Counted from the first letter of the stretch, positions 7,749 to 14,659 are shown. The stretch is 23,225 nucleotides of DNA from DASZZZ01 sp036260375 (GCA_036260375.1 DASZZZ010000102.1:1-23225); one strand, 5' to 3'. Notes: generated by a model from the letters alone, not told the origin. Made by a program: numbers and translations.

Positions 7749-7976
7749 CTAGGGCGATGCACGCTCAGCCCACGGCTGTTGCCGTCCGCATCTTGAGCAG
7801 TAGTCGGCATAGCCCAATCTGTTCGGATGCGATTTCAGGCCCTTGCCGCAGTAAGCGCACTTGCTGCGATTCTCCCCGCGCGCGGCCCCCACAATCTGCT
7901 GTCCCGTCTTCGTGACGCGATTCAACGCCCACCCCACGAGGGCGATCACGATCAGTACTGTGAACAACGTCTCCAT
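7749..7976 (-). CDS. Small single-TM protein with C-terminal zinc ribbon
   Basis: A 75-residue protein. Residues 3-18 (TLFTVLIVIALVGWAL) form one hydrophobic helix. A short linker leads to CAYCGKGLKSHPNRLGYADYC, whose spacing (CxxC ... CxxC, cysteines in KCAYCGKG and DYCSRCGR) is a classic zinc-binding ribbon. The ATG at 7976 has GGAGGGA a few bases upstream on the minus strand, and the reading frame ends at TAG 7749. Ordered domains and a good ribosome binding site argue that it is real despite its size. Function unknown. It lies upstream of and in the same direction as the K+ channel, 136 bp away, with no obvious operon link. Confidence 0.72.
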   Translation of the reverse strand: METLFTVLIVIALVGWALNRVTKTGQQIVGAARGENRSKCAYCGKGLKSHPNRLGYADYCSRCGRQQPWAERASP

Positions 7977-8227
7977 TCAGGCTCCCTCCGAACCGTGAGC
8001 TGGGTGGCAACGCGGGTACGAGCCGGCGTCGGACGGGCAGCTATCCCGAACGGCGGCACCGCTTCAATGCGCAGTTGAACGCCATGTCGCCGCCACGACG
8101 CCCTGTGTGTAGCAGACGCTGCGACCGCTCAAGAATGATCCGCCCAGGTCGTCCTCCTCGGCGGGACTATCTCCCGCGACGGCCGTGACGGCAAGGGGGT
8201 TAGGGGAAGGCACATCGGGCGCGCAAA
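7977..8227. other. Intergenic region without a recognised gene
   Basis: No convincing open frame is seen on either strand. The only structure noted is a perfect 6-bp hairpin GCGGGA/TCCCGC (8161-8166 with 8172-8177) with a 5-base loop and no U-tract. Confidence 0.5.
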
Positions 8228-8248
8228 AGGCCCTGTTGGCCAGGGCCT
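8228..8248 (-). terminator. Displaced terminator of the tRNA(fMet) gene
   Basis: AGGCCCTG (8228-8235) and CAGGGCCT (8241-8248) form a perfect 8-bp stem. Read on the minus strand it is followed by a run of Ts (8225-8228). It sits just downstream of the displaced tRNA 3' half, at the same relative place as the terminator beside the intact tRNA at 10472-10499. It therefore looks like the original tRNA terminator before the element inserted. Confidence 0.6.
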
Positions 8249-8252
8249 GGTC

Positions 8253-8295
8253 GTTGCAGGGGCGGCATTTGAACCCGCGACCTCCGGGTTATGAG
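8253..8295 (-). repeat. Displaced 3' half of tRNA(fMet): distal attachment site
   Basis: These 43 bases match 10501-10543, which is the anticodon-to-acceptor part of the intact initiator tRNA, at all but four positions. Two of the differences form a covarying T-stem pair (T50-A64 to C50-G64). Another breaks the almost invariant 53-61 pair. Outside the block CCA has become CGA. The 5' half of a tRNA is absent: the match stops in the anticodon loop. This is the expected scar of tyrosine-integrase insertion into a tRNA gene. It is not a functional tRNA. Confidence 0.8.
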
Positions 8296-8355
8296 GCCTG
8301 TTTCACATGTTGCCGACGGTTTCCGACGAGTTCCCGATGCTGCCAAACATGCAGG

Positions 8356-8718
8356 TCACGCCGTCTTTCGCTCGTCCGTGTGTTGCCATCCACTCCCCTC
8401 GATTTCCGACCCTTGCGAGACCTGAGGGTGGGTTGGGGGTGGGTTGAGGTTCGCCTGGGCCATGTCCTGGTGGAGTTGCCGGAGCATGTCCAGACGTTCG
8501 GCGAGTGCAACGTCCTGCCCCTCAAACAGATGCCCGTAGCGATCCATCGTGACTTGGATGCTGGAGTGCCCGGCCCTGGCCTGAATCTCCTTCGGGTGCG
8601 CTCCGACCTTGATCGCCAGCGCGACGGCAGTGTGCCGAAGGTCATGCACTCGCACCTTCGGTGCGTGTCGCTTCTCGCCCGGCTTCGTCCCCTGGCACTC
8701 ACCGGTTCTTGTCACACC
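8356..8718 (-). pseudogene. Tyrosine recombinase/integrase, C-terminal fragment
   Basis: The minus-strand frame ending at TGA 8356 encodes the catalytic C-terminus of a phage/ICE-type integrase: VHDLRHTAVALAI (catalytic Arg of HxxR), GAHPKEIQARAGHSSIQVT (second His of the box) and MDRYGHLFEG (nucleophile Tyr). About 120 residues are recognisable, starting about ten residues before HDLRH. A full-length enzyme has about 350-400 residues, so the N-terminal arm-binding and core-binding domains and the first catalytic Arg/Lys are missing. The upstream DNA is occupied by the opposite-strand SANT-like gene, so the loss is a real truncation. It ends about 60 bp from the left attachment site, the normal place for an integrase. 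The right edge is approximate. Confidence 0.75.
8423..8445 (+). repeat. Paired G-rich 11-mers, left end of element (candidate integrase arm site)
   Basis: TGAGGGTGGGT (8423-8433) is followed directly by TGGGGGTGGGT (8434-8444). The GGGTGGGTT cores are exactly 11 bp apart. The same pair of units, in the same orientation and with the same spacing, occurs near the right end at 10420-10442. The left pair lies inside the integrase coding end. Confidence 0.5.
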
Positions 8719-8744
8719 CCACTGCTTAGCTTTAAGGCGGAGCA

Positions 8745-8772
8745 GTAGGTGGCAAGGGTCACCTACGTGACC
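8745..8772. promoter_or_regulatory. Overlapping inverted repeats before the SANT-like gene
   Basis: GTAGGTG (8745-8751) can pair with CACCTAC (8760-8766), and GGTCAC (8757-8762) can pair with GTGACC (8767-8772). The two stems share bases, so only one can form at a time. The second is a 16-bp palindrome, two bases from the TAGGAGG ribosome binding site. It could be an operator or a translation-controlling leader; the role is inferred. Confidence 0.35.
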
Positions 8773-8785
8773 ATAGGAGGCCTTG

Positions 8786-8992
8786 ATGGCCAAGCAGCCG
8801 AAAAACAGCGGCAAGGCGTGGACCTCGAAGGAGGTCCAGCAGTTGAAGAAGGAGGCCAAGGGCAACACCCCGACGAGGGTCATAGGCCTGCATCTGGGGC
8901 GGAGTGAGGACGCCGTACGAGCGAAGGCGAGCCAGGAGAACATCTCACTCAAGCCGACAAATCAGAGCCCGTACAACCGACGCAAGAAGTGA
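8786..8992 (+). CDS. Small SANT/Myb-like basic protein
   Basis: A 68-residue, lysine-rich protein. After a basic start it has WTSKEVQQLKKEA (12-24), TPTRVIGLHLGRSEDAVRAK (28-47), then a conserved-looking tail LKPTNQSPYNRRK (55-67). A Trp followed by three short helices, with RVIGLHLGRSEDAVR as the recognition helix region, is the pattern of bacterial SANT/Myb-like domains that bind DNA or protein partners. The ATG at 8786 is taken over the TTG one codon earlier because TAGGAGG (8774-8780) is better placed. It is the first of three plus-strand genes in the element and may regulate the other two. That role is inferred. Confidence 0.8.
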   Translation: MAKQPKNSGKAWTSKEVQQLKKEAKGNTPTRVIGLHLGRSEDAVRAKASQENISLKPTNQSPYNRRKK

Positions 8993-9035
8993 CTCGCGAA
9001 ACGCACGCTTTTCCCTCGGCTGAGAGGATGGAGAG

Positions 9036-9737
9036 ATGAACGACCAGCCCGAGGAAGGTGCAATCGAGCCGTATCCGACTGATCAAGGAGCCGGAGACTG
9101 GGTTCACGGCGTAGCGAAGGGAGCGCTCTCGGGCGTCCCATTTGCTGGTGGCGTCCTAGCAGAGGTCACTTCACTGCTGTGGACGCCCCGACTCCAGAAG
9201 CGTCGTGACGAGTGGCTTCAGGACCTTGCCGAGACCGTCGAAAACCTCCGCCAGAAGTACGACGACATTGCTGAACGGCTGGACGACGATGCCGTCCTGA
9301 CTGTGGCCGTGAGAGCTGCTCGGGCGGCTGCTTCCACGCACGAGGAGGAGAAACGAAAGGCGCTACGTAACGCCGTTCTCAACTCCGCACTCCGAGTCGA
9401 ACCAGACATTCAGATTCAACAGATATTGACGGAGCTGATCGACCGCCTGACGGAGGCGCACCTTCAGATGCTCGCCTTCGTAGCGGACCCTTCTGGGTGG
9501 TACGAGCGGAACGGCCTGGAGAAGCCGTCTCTGACGATGGGCTCCGTTTCGGCGTTGCTGGAGAAAGCTTTTCCTCGATGGAATAAGGAGTTCTATCGCC
9601 TAATCGCCGACGATCTCGTGAGACTTGGGCTCATGAACGACAACCTCAACACGATCATGACGGGAGCAGGTGTCTGGGGGAACCAGGCGACGGGGTTGGG
9701 TCGAAGGCTCTTGAGATTCATCACGGAGCCCGAGTAG
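9036..9737 (+). CDS. Unrecognised helical protein with one hydrophobic segment and winged-helix-like end
   Basis: A 233-residue protein of no family I can name. A hydrophobic Gly-rich segment at 26-49 (VAKGALSGVPFAGGVLAEV) could insert in a membrane or pack as a hairpin. Residues 51-110 are strongly charged and helical (RLQKRRDEWLQDLAETVENL; EEEKRKALRNAVLNSAL), compatible with a coiled coil. The C-terminal part, with LIADDLVRLGLMN and TGLGRRLLRFI (219-229), resembles the ends of small winged-helix domains. The ATG at 9036 has a GAGAGGA-type ribosome binding site. Nine bases separate it from the DUF4145 gene, so the two are probably co-translated. Similar hydrophobic-plus-helical proteins turn up in bacterial accessory regions. 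A defence or membrane role is possible but unproven. Confidence 0.75.
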   Translation: MNDQPEEGAIEPYPTDQGAGDWVHGVAKGALSGVPFAGGVLAEVTSLLWTPRLQKRRDEWLQDLAETVENLRQKYDDIAERLDDDAVLTVAVRAARAAASTHEEEKRKALRNAVLNSALRVEPDIQIQQILTELIDRLTEAHLQMLAFVADPSGWYERNGLEKPSLTMGSVSALLEKAFPRWNKEFYRLIADDLVRLGLMNDNLNTIMTGAGVWGNQATGLGRRLLRFITEPE

Positions 9738-9746
9738 AGCTTGGGG

Positions 9747-10400
9747 ATGACGGATTTCAACGGGTTGCTAGATGAGCAGGTCGCCCGGCCCTGTGGGTGG
9801 TGCGGCCGGGATTCCTGGTTGCGACTGGTCGCATCCGGGCCCGGTGGCCACAACTGGTACCCCGGCGGCGCGACAGGCGAGGAGCGTCCACTGGTGGCCG
9901 CCCTGTACCAGTGCGGCGGCTGCAAGAAGGCGAGCCTCCTCGTATACGAGGTCGTGGGCACTGGGTACGGACACGGCACCCTCTACTTCGAGAATCAGTT
10001 TCCTGGGCCCAGGGCGGCCCGGAATGAGTTGCTGCCGATCGATGTGGACGGCGACCGGGTCGAGGCGTGGGATTGCTACTTTGCAGGGCTGAACCGAGCC
10101 GCCATCCTGATGGCCAGATCGTCACTACAGCGAGCGGTTCGCACCCTCACCACCTTCAGAGGCAGCCTAAACGCCGAGCTAGACAGGCTGGTCGAGGAAG
10201 GACGCATCACCGCTCAGATGCGAGCGAACGCCGACGAGGTGCGGTTAACCGGAAATGATGTCGCACACCCCGAGGAGCTGACAGAGATCACCGAAACCGA
10301 CGCGAAAGACAGCCTCATCTTCCTAGACGACTTCCTCGATACAGCGTTGGCGATCCCCGAACGACAACGTCGCCGACGAGATGCCCGAGAACGCACCTAG
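9747..10400 (+). CDS. Zinc-ribbon DUF4145 (HEPN-like) protein
   Basis: A 217-residue protein. Two CxxC knuckles, CGWC (16-19) and CGGC (56-59), would form an N-terminal zinc ribbon. The C-terminal helical half has ARSSLQRAVRTL (123-134) and VRLTGNDVAHPEE (165-177). The R..GN..AHP pattern (R166, N170, H174) is the signature of DUF4145, which is related to HEPN domains. Many HEPN proteins are RNases in toxin-antitoxin and antiphage systems, though catalytic activity of DUF4145 is not established. The ATG at 9747 is chosen over the TTG at 9741; the ribosome binding site is weak, as expected for coupling to the gene ending nine bases before. It is the last gene of the element, followed by the right-end G-rich repeats. 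Confidence 0.8.
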   Translation: MTDFNGLLDEQVARPCGWCGRDSWLRLVASGPGGHNWYPGGATGEERPLVAALYQCGGCKKASLLVYEVVGTGYGHGTLYFENQFPGPRAARNELLPIDVDGDRVEAWDCYFAGLNRAAILMARSSLQRAVRTLTTFRGSLNAELDRLVEEGRITAQMRANADEVRLTGNDVAHPEELTEITETDAKDSLIFLDDFLDTALAIPERQRRRRDARERT

Positions 10401-10419
10401 GCATACCCGGCCCCTTTCT

Positions 10420-10442
10420 CGGGGGTGGGCTGAGGGTGGGTT
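10420..10442 (+). repeat. Paired G-rich 11-mers, right end of element (candidate integrase arm site)
   Basis: CGGGGGTGGGC (10420-10430) followed by TGAGGGTGGGT (10431-10441). The GGGTGGGYT cores at 10423 and 10434 are 11 bp apart, the same spacing as the pair at 8426 and 8437. The right pair lies about 60 bp inside the right attachment site. Confidence 0.5.
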
Positions 10443-10471
10443 CTGGTTGGCAAACAGCTAGCTCAGAAAGA

Positions 10472-10499
10472 AAAAAGCCCCTGTGACCAGGGGCTTTTT
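10472..10499 (-). terminator. Bidirectional terminator at the tRNA(fMet) 3' end
   Basis: AAAAAGCCCCTG (10472-10483) and CAGGGGCTTTTT (10488-10499) pair perfectly around TGAC. The A-run gives a U-tract on the minus strand, so it ends tRNA transcription. The T-run could also stop plus-strand transcription leaving the element's cargo genes. Confidence 0.85.
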
Positions 10500-10575
10500 G
10501 GTTGCAGGGGTGGGATTTGAACCCACGACCTCCGGGTTATGAGCCCGGCGAGCTACCAGACTGCTCCACCCTGCG
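10499..10575 (-). tRNA. Initiator tRNA-fMet(CAT)
   Basis: The minus strand folds into a complete tRNA: acceptor CGCAGGG/CCCTGCA, anticodon arm with CTCATAA, T-arm GTGGG-TTCAAAT-CCCAC, and an encoded CCA (10499-10501). The C1 x A72 mismatch at the acceptor end and three consecutive G-C pairs (GGG/CCC) next to the CAT anticodon loop mark it as the initiator rather than the elongator Met tRNA. It is the insertion target of the element to its left. Confidence 0.95.
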
Positions 10576-10581
10576 CCGACG

Positions 10582-10610
10582 AGTCTAACAACTCCCGGCG
10601 TGCCCGCGAA
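10582..10610 (-). promoter_or_regulatory. Putative promoter of tRNA(fMet)
   Basis: On the minus strand TTCGCG (10605-10610) and TAGACT (10582-10587) are separated by 17 bp, with the -10-like hexamer ending six bases before the mature tRNA 5' end. The -35 match is weak. Confidence 0.4.
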
Positions 10611-10670
10611 GCAGGTCCGGCGCTCCACGGCCCGGCGCGCGGTCGCCCGTCGGACCCCGGGTGTCGCGAA

Positions 10671-10700
10671 AGGGGGCCGGGTCTCTCACCGGCCCCCCTT
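10671..10700 (-). terminator. Terminator of the trypsin-like protease gene / envelope operon
   Basis: GGGGGCCGG and CCGGCCCCC face each other around an 8-base loop. On the minus strand the stem is followed by a short T-run (TTT). It lies 37 bp past the protease stop codon, before the tRNA promoter. Confidence 0.55.
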
Positions 10701-10736
10701 GCGTTCGTGCATTGCGACGGCGGCGTCGCGGCGGAC

Positions 10737-11561
10737 CTACGGGAGGACGACCCCGTACTGGGTGAAGTCGTCGAGGAACTCTCTCGCCGACTCCGTGTCC
10801 ACGCGGTACGTCTTGTCCGTCGCCTTGCAGACCGCGTCGCCGGTGACCGTGATGGACACGACGAGATCGGACGCGAGCCCTCCGAGGAAGTGAGGACCGC
10901 CCGAGTCGCCGAAGCAGGTCCCGCCGTCGCCCGTCGCCTCGTTCATCGAGAGGTTCAGCCACACGCCCGACTGAAGGGACAGGTAGCTCTGCTCGGCGAA
11001 GCGTCGCTCGGTGATGTTGACGATGCCCTGCGGCCCCGTCTTGCGCGACTCGCGCACGGTTCCGTAGCCGACCGCGACGAAGTTCGCCGACCTCAGCCGG
11101 CGGGCGGCCTTCATCCGGTCGAGGAGACCCTCCTCGGGCAGGCGCGCGGGATCGATCCCGGCGACCGGCTCGTCGAGCACGATCACCGCGATGTCGTGCG
11201 GGTCCGACATGCCCTCGTGGCCCGAGAAGCCGAACTCGGGATGCGTGTGCGACGTGCCCTTCAGGTAGGTCGACTCCTGCGTGGGGCGCGGGTCGAACGT
11301 GACGTAGACCTCGTCGCGCGGGACGCCCCGGTCCTCGGCGGCGGCGGTGCAATGCGACGCGGTCAGGAACACGCGCGGCGAGATCAGCGTGCCGCTGCAG
11401 ATCCTGCCGAACGTGCCGTCGGGACGCTTGATCGCGAACGCCCCGACGTACGGATGCCGGTTGCCGTCGAACTCGCCGTAGACGATGGCGCCGGCCGGCA
11501 GGGCGGCGGCCAAGACCGCCGCGGCACCCAAGGCTGCGATGACGGAGACGCGCTTGCGCAC
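10737..11561 (-). CDS. Secreted trypsin-like (S1) serine protease
   Basis: A 274-residue exported protease. The N-terminus is a signal peptide: basic MRKR, hydrophobic VIAALGAAAVLAAAL, cleavage site PAGA (about residue 25). The mature chain begins IVYGEFDGNRHPYVGAF, like activated trypsin-family enzymes. The catalytic triad is visible: H70 in LTASHC, D123 in HDIAVIVLDEP and S220 in GDSGGP. CSGTLISPRVFLTASHC is the standard chymotrypsin-fold block. The GTG at 11561 is selected because AAGGGGGG stands just upstream and the signal peptide begins there; the frame stays open far upstream only as a shadow of the UPF0182 gene. It is the last gene of the envelope run, 110 bp after UPF0182. It may process surface proteins or act as an exoenzyme. 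Confidence 0.93.
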   Translation of the reverse strand: MRKRVSVIAALGAAAVLAAALPAGAIVYGEFDGNRHPYVGAFAIKRPDGTFGRICSGTLISPRVFLTASHCTAAAEDRGVPRDEVYVTFDPRPTQESTYLKGTSHTHPEFGFSGHEGMSDPHDIAVIVLDEPVAGIDPARLPEEGLLDRMKAARRLRSANFVAVGYGTVRESRKTGPQGIVNITERRFAEQSYLSLQSGVWLNLSMNEATGDGGTCFGDSGGPHFLGGLASDLVVSITVTGDAVCKATDKTYRVDTESAREFLDDFTQYGVVLP

Positions 11562-11671
11562 GAGGGCCCCCCTTCGTCGAACGTCCCACTTTCCGGACGT
11601 GAAGATAGTCGATCGAGCGCGTCCGTGCGGCGCGGCTGGCGCCAGAGCGTCACCGGCGATCTCCGACCGCG

Positions 11672-14596
11672 TCAGTTCCCGTCCGGGGCCGCGGCCCCCG
11701 CCCCCGCGCCGCCGGCCCCGGCATCGTCGCCGGCCCCGGCCGTGTCGCCGGTCCCGTCGCCGCCGGACAGCTCGCGCGCCTCCGCCAGGACGTCGCCGAG
11801 CTGCTCGATGAGCGCCCCGTAGGTCTCGAAGTCGCCCGCCGCCAGCGCCTCCTGGGCCCGCGCGTAGAGGTCGCCGGCCCGCTCCACGAGCGCCGCGAGC
11901 TGCGGGTCGGTCGGCTCGGCCGGAGCCCCGGGCTCCCCTTCCGTCGGCTCGTCGCCCGGCTCGACCGCCACCGGCGCGTCGAGGTCGAACAGGCTTGCGA
12001 GCGCGGAGTCGAAGTCGTCCTCCATGACGACGCGCTCGCCGAGCACCAGGACGACGCGCTTCATCTCGGGGATGCCCGTGGTGCCGGTCGTCGTCTGGCC
12101 CGACGCCGTGACGAATATCGGCTGCACGTAGAGGATCGAGTCCTCGATCGGAAGGATGACGAGCGAGCCGAAGTCGACGCGCGAGCCGCCGCGCCGCAGC
12201 AGCGACAGCGACTCGGATATCTCGGTCTCCTGGTTGATGAGGTTCTCGACCTGCGCCGGCCCGGCTACCTGTATCTGGCGCGGGAACTGGAGCGTGATGA
12301 GCTCGCCGTAGTTCTCGGGGTCGGAGCGCGCGACGAGCGTGGCGATCATGTTCGGGCGGGCGCGCGGCGTGAACGGGCGCGTCAGCAGGAACGACTCCTC
12401 CGTGTCGCCGGGGAGCTGCAGCAGCAGGTACGTCGGCGGCACGAGCGTCGGGCGGTCGATCGAAGAGCCCGCTGCGACCGGGTTCTCGGGGACGGCCCAC
12501 GCGTCGAGACGCGAGTAGAAGTCGATGGGGTCGTCCATGTGGTACGTGAGGTAGACGTCGGACTGGACGTTGAAGAGGTCCTCCGGGTACCGGAAGTGCG
12601 CGCGCAGGTCGTCGGACGGCTCCTCGTCGGTGAACAGGTCGGGGAACGCGTTGCGCCACGCCTGCACGAGCGGGTCGTCGGGATCGACGACGTAGAAGTC
12701 CATCGTCCCGTCGTACGCGTCGACGACGACCTTCACCGAGTTGCGGAGGTAGTTCGCGCGCCCCTCGAGCGCACCGGCCTCCTCGCTGCCGATGATCTCG
12801 CCGAGGTCGAAGCGCTGCGAGTACGGATAGAACGCGCTCGACGTGTACGCGTCGAGGATCCACACGACGCGCCCGTCGACGACCGCCGGATACGGATCGT
12901 GGTCGAGCGACAGGAAGGGGGCCGCGCGCAGCACGCGGTCGCGCACGTTGCGGTACAGCAGGATCCTCGACTCCGGCGTGATGAGGTCGGACAGCACGAT
13001 GTTCGGGTCGCCCTCGCGGATCGCGAACGCGAGCTTGCCGAGGAAGCCGCCGATGGAGACGCCGCCCTCGCCCGCGTAGCTGCTGCGCTGCGTCTCCTCG
13101 CCCGTCTCGAAGTCGATCTCGGCCTGACCGGAGTTGACGATCGAGTACTCGGTCGGCTGGAACGCCTCGCCGTAGTAGAGGCGCGGCTCGTCCGGGTCGA
13201 GCGCCTCGGCCCCCGGCACGCTCGTTCCCGGGACGTCGCGCACGAGGAACTGCGGCTGACCCGCCGTCGTCGTCTCGTTGGCGAGGCTCGCCACGAGCCC
13301 GAAGCCGTGCGTGTACTGCAGGTGCTCGTTGGTCCAGTTGCGCGCCTCCTCCGGCAAGTCGTCGAGCGACAGCTCGCGCAGGCCGAGGAGCACCTGGCGC
13401 ACCTCTCCGTCGATGACGTAACGGTCGATGTCGACGTCCTCGAACCGGTAGTAGGTCCGGATCGCCTGGAGCTGCTCGTAGCCGCGCTGGAGGAGGTCGG
13501 GGTCCCACAGCCGCACGTTGCGCAACAGCGACTGGTTCGCCTCGATCTCCTGCGAGGTGAGGTCGGGCGTCGCCGGATACGGCAGCGTGGCGACGTCGGT
13601 CAACCCGAACGCGGCGCGCGTCGCGGCGATGTTGCGCGCGATGTACGGACGCTCGCGCTGTGCCTCCTGCGGCGCGACGGAGAAGCGCTGGACCCACCAC
13701 GGCCACACACCGCCCGCGAGCACGGCGACGAGGATCCAGATCCCGATCGCCGCGAGCGGCAGGCGCACGGTGCGCACGCGGATGTTGACGAGGAACAGGA
13801 TCGCCGAGACGATCGACACGATCGCGAGCAGGCGCAGCGCGGGCAGCTGCGCGTGCACGTCGGTGTAGCTCGCGCCGGTGACGGCGCCGCGCGCCGAGAA
13901 GTTGAGCTGGAACGTGCCGAGGTAGTACTGCGCGCTCTTGACGATCGCGAGCAGGCCGAGGAGCACCGAGACGTGCGCGAGCGCTCCCGGCAGGACGCCC
14001 GCGAGACCCGCCTCCGGCCGGATCGACCCCTGCAACAGGTGCGCCGCGATCGACAGCACGAGCGACGCCACGAGCGCGAACCACAGCCATTCCAACACTT
14101 GCTCCTGGAACGGAAGCTCGAAGAAGTAGTAGCCGATGTCGCGCCCGAACTGCGGGTCGTCGACGCCGAAGTCGACGCGGTTCGCCCACAGCAGGTACGT
14201 GCGCCACGCGGCCGCGGCGCCGAGCCCGGCGAGCAGTCCCACGAGCGCCGCGGCCCCCAGACGCAGCCACTTGACGTAGGGCAGCATGAGGTCGCGGTAG
14301 TGCTCGAGCGGGTCGCGCCGGCCCGCGAGCTCGAAGCGGCTGACGCGAAACGCGGGTGCGACGCGCGTCGCGACGAGCAGGTTCGCCAGCACGATCGCGG
14401 CGGTGACGGCCGCGACGACGGCGCCGACGACGAACTGCGTCCCGATGCTCGTCCACAGCACCGACGACAGGCCGACCTCGCGGAACCACAGCACGTCGGT
14501 GTAGAAGCGCGCGAACGCAAGCACCGCCAGCAGCAGCAGCACGACGGCCGCGACGACGACGCCGCGAAGCCGTCTACGGGGAGCGCGTAGAGCCAT
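11672..14596 (-). CDS. UPF0182 (COG1615) family large membrane protein
   Basis: A 974-residue protein of the UPF0182 family, widespread in actinobacteria and some cyanobacteria. About seven TM helices lie in the first 330 residues (for example 12-28, 55-75, 112-130), including the family-typical FYTDVLWFREVGLSSVLW (31-48) and FGRDIGYYFFELPF. The rest is a large extracytoplasmic domain with conserved stretches such as YTHGFGLVASLAN, YYGEAFQPTEYSIVN and YPYSQRFDLGEIIGSEE. The C-terminal 90 residues are acidic, helical and Gly/Ala-rich, as is usual for the family. The molecular role is not established. The start is ATG 14596 with a GGGGCG-type site just upstream. It lies between a stand-alone receiver gene and a secreted protease gene on the same strand. 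Confidence 0.95.
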   Translation of the reverse strand: MALRAPRRRLRGVVVAAVVLLLLAVLAFARFYTDVLWFREVGLSSVLWTSIGTQFVVGAVVAAVTAAIVLANLLVATRVAPAFRVSRFELAGRRDPLEHYRDLMLPYVKWLRLGAAALVGLLAGLGAAAAWRTYLLWANRVDFGVDDPQFGRDIGYYFFELPFQEQVLEWLWFALVASLVLSIAAHLLQGSIRPEAGLAGVLPGALAHVSVLLGLLAIVKSAQYYLGTFQLNFSARGAVTGASYTDVHAQLPALRLLAIVSIVSAILFLVNIRVRTVRLPLAAIGIWILVAVLAGGVWPWWVQRFSVAPQEAQRERPYIARNIAATRAAFGLTDVATLPYPATPDLTSQEIEANQSLLRNVRLWDPDLLQRGYEQLQAIRTYYRFEDVDIDRYVIDGEVRQVLLGLRELSLDDLPEEARNWTNEHLQYTHGFGLVASLANETTTAGQPQFLVRDVPGTSVPGAEALDPDEPRLYYGEAFQPTEYSIVNSGQAEIDFETGEETQRSSYAGEGGVSIGGFLGKLAFAIREGDPNIVLSDLITPESRILLYRNVRDRVLRAAPFLSLDHDPYPAVVDGRVVWILDAYTSSAFYPYSQRFDLGEIIGSEEAGALEGRANYLRNSVKVVVDAYDGTMDFYVVDPDDPLVQAWRNAFPDLFTDEEPSDDLRAHFRYPEDLFNVQSDVYLTYHMDDPIDFYSRLDAWAVPENPVAAGSSIDRPTLVPPTYLLLQLPGDTEESFLLTRPFTPRARPNMIATLVARSDPENYGELITLQFPRQIQVAGPAQVENLINQETEISESLSLLRRGGSRVDFGSLVILPIEDSILYVQPIFVTASGQTTTGTTGIPEMKRVVLVLGERVVMEDDFDSALASLFDLDAPVAVEPGDEPTEGEPGAPAEPTDPQLAALVERAGDLYARAQEALAAGDFETYGALIEQLGDVLAEARELSGGDGTGDTAGAGDDAGAGGAGAGAAAPDGN

Positions 14597-14617
14597 CGCC
14601 CCGCAGAGTAATCGGTG

Positions 14618-14641
14618 GCGGCGCGAAGTTTTCCGCGCCGC
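14618..14641 (-). terminator. Hairpin between receiver and UPF0182 genes
   Basis: GCGGCGCG (14618-14625) and CGCGCCGC (14634-14641) form a perfect 8-bp stem with an 8-base loop. It lies downstream of the receiver stop and 21 bp before the UPF0182 start. No U-tract follows, so it may be a weak terminator, a processing or mRNA-stability hairpin, or part of the UPF0182 leader. Confidence 0.35.
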
Positions 14642-14659
14642 GCCCGCGGCGGTGTGCCG

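Larger units (their letters stand above)
8253..10543. mobile_element. Miniature integrated element in the tRNA(fMet) gene
   Basis: About 2.2 kb lies between the displaced tRNA 3' half (8253-8295) and the intact tRNA (10502-10575). Inside are a truncated tyrosine integrase beside the left end, paired G-rich repeats at both ends, and three cargo genes of visibly lower GC than the flanking DNA. With the integrase broken, the element should be immobile unless helped in trans. Since the tRNA reads leftward, the segment bordering the intact tRNA supplied its present 3' half. Confidence 0.75.

Noticed and set aside
8253..8295. A second tRNA gene
   Set aside because: Only the 3' half is present, the 53-61 pair is broken and CCA is altered. 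It is an attachment-site scar.
8185..8748. Plus-strand open frame across the left attachment site
   Set aside because: It is the antisense of the integrase fragment and runs through the tRNA scar, with no motif or ribosome binding site.
11562..14489. Very long open frame that extends the protease reading frame upstream by about 975 codons
   Set aside because: The upstream part is a shadow of UPF0182, with Arg/Ala/Pro-rich nonsense sequence. The protease has its own signal peptide and ribosome binding site at 11561.
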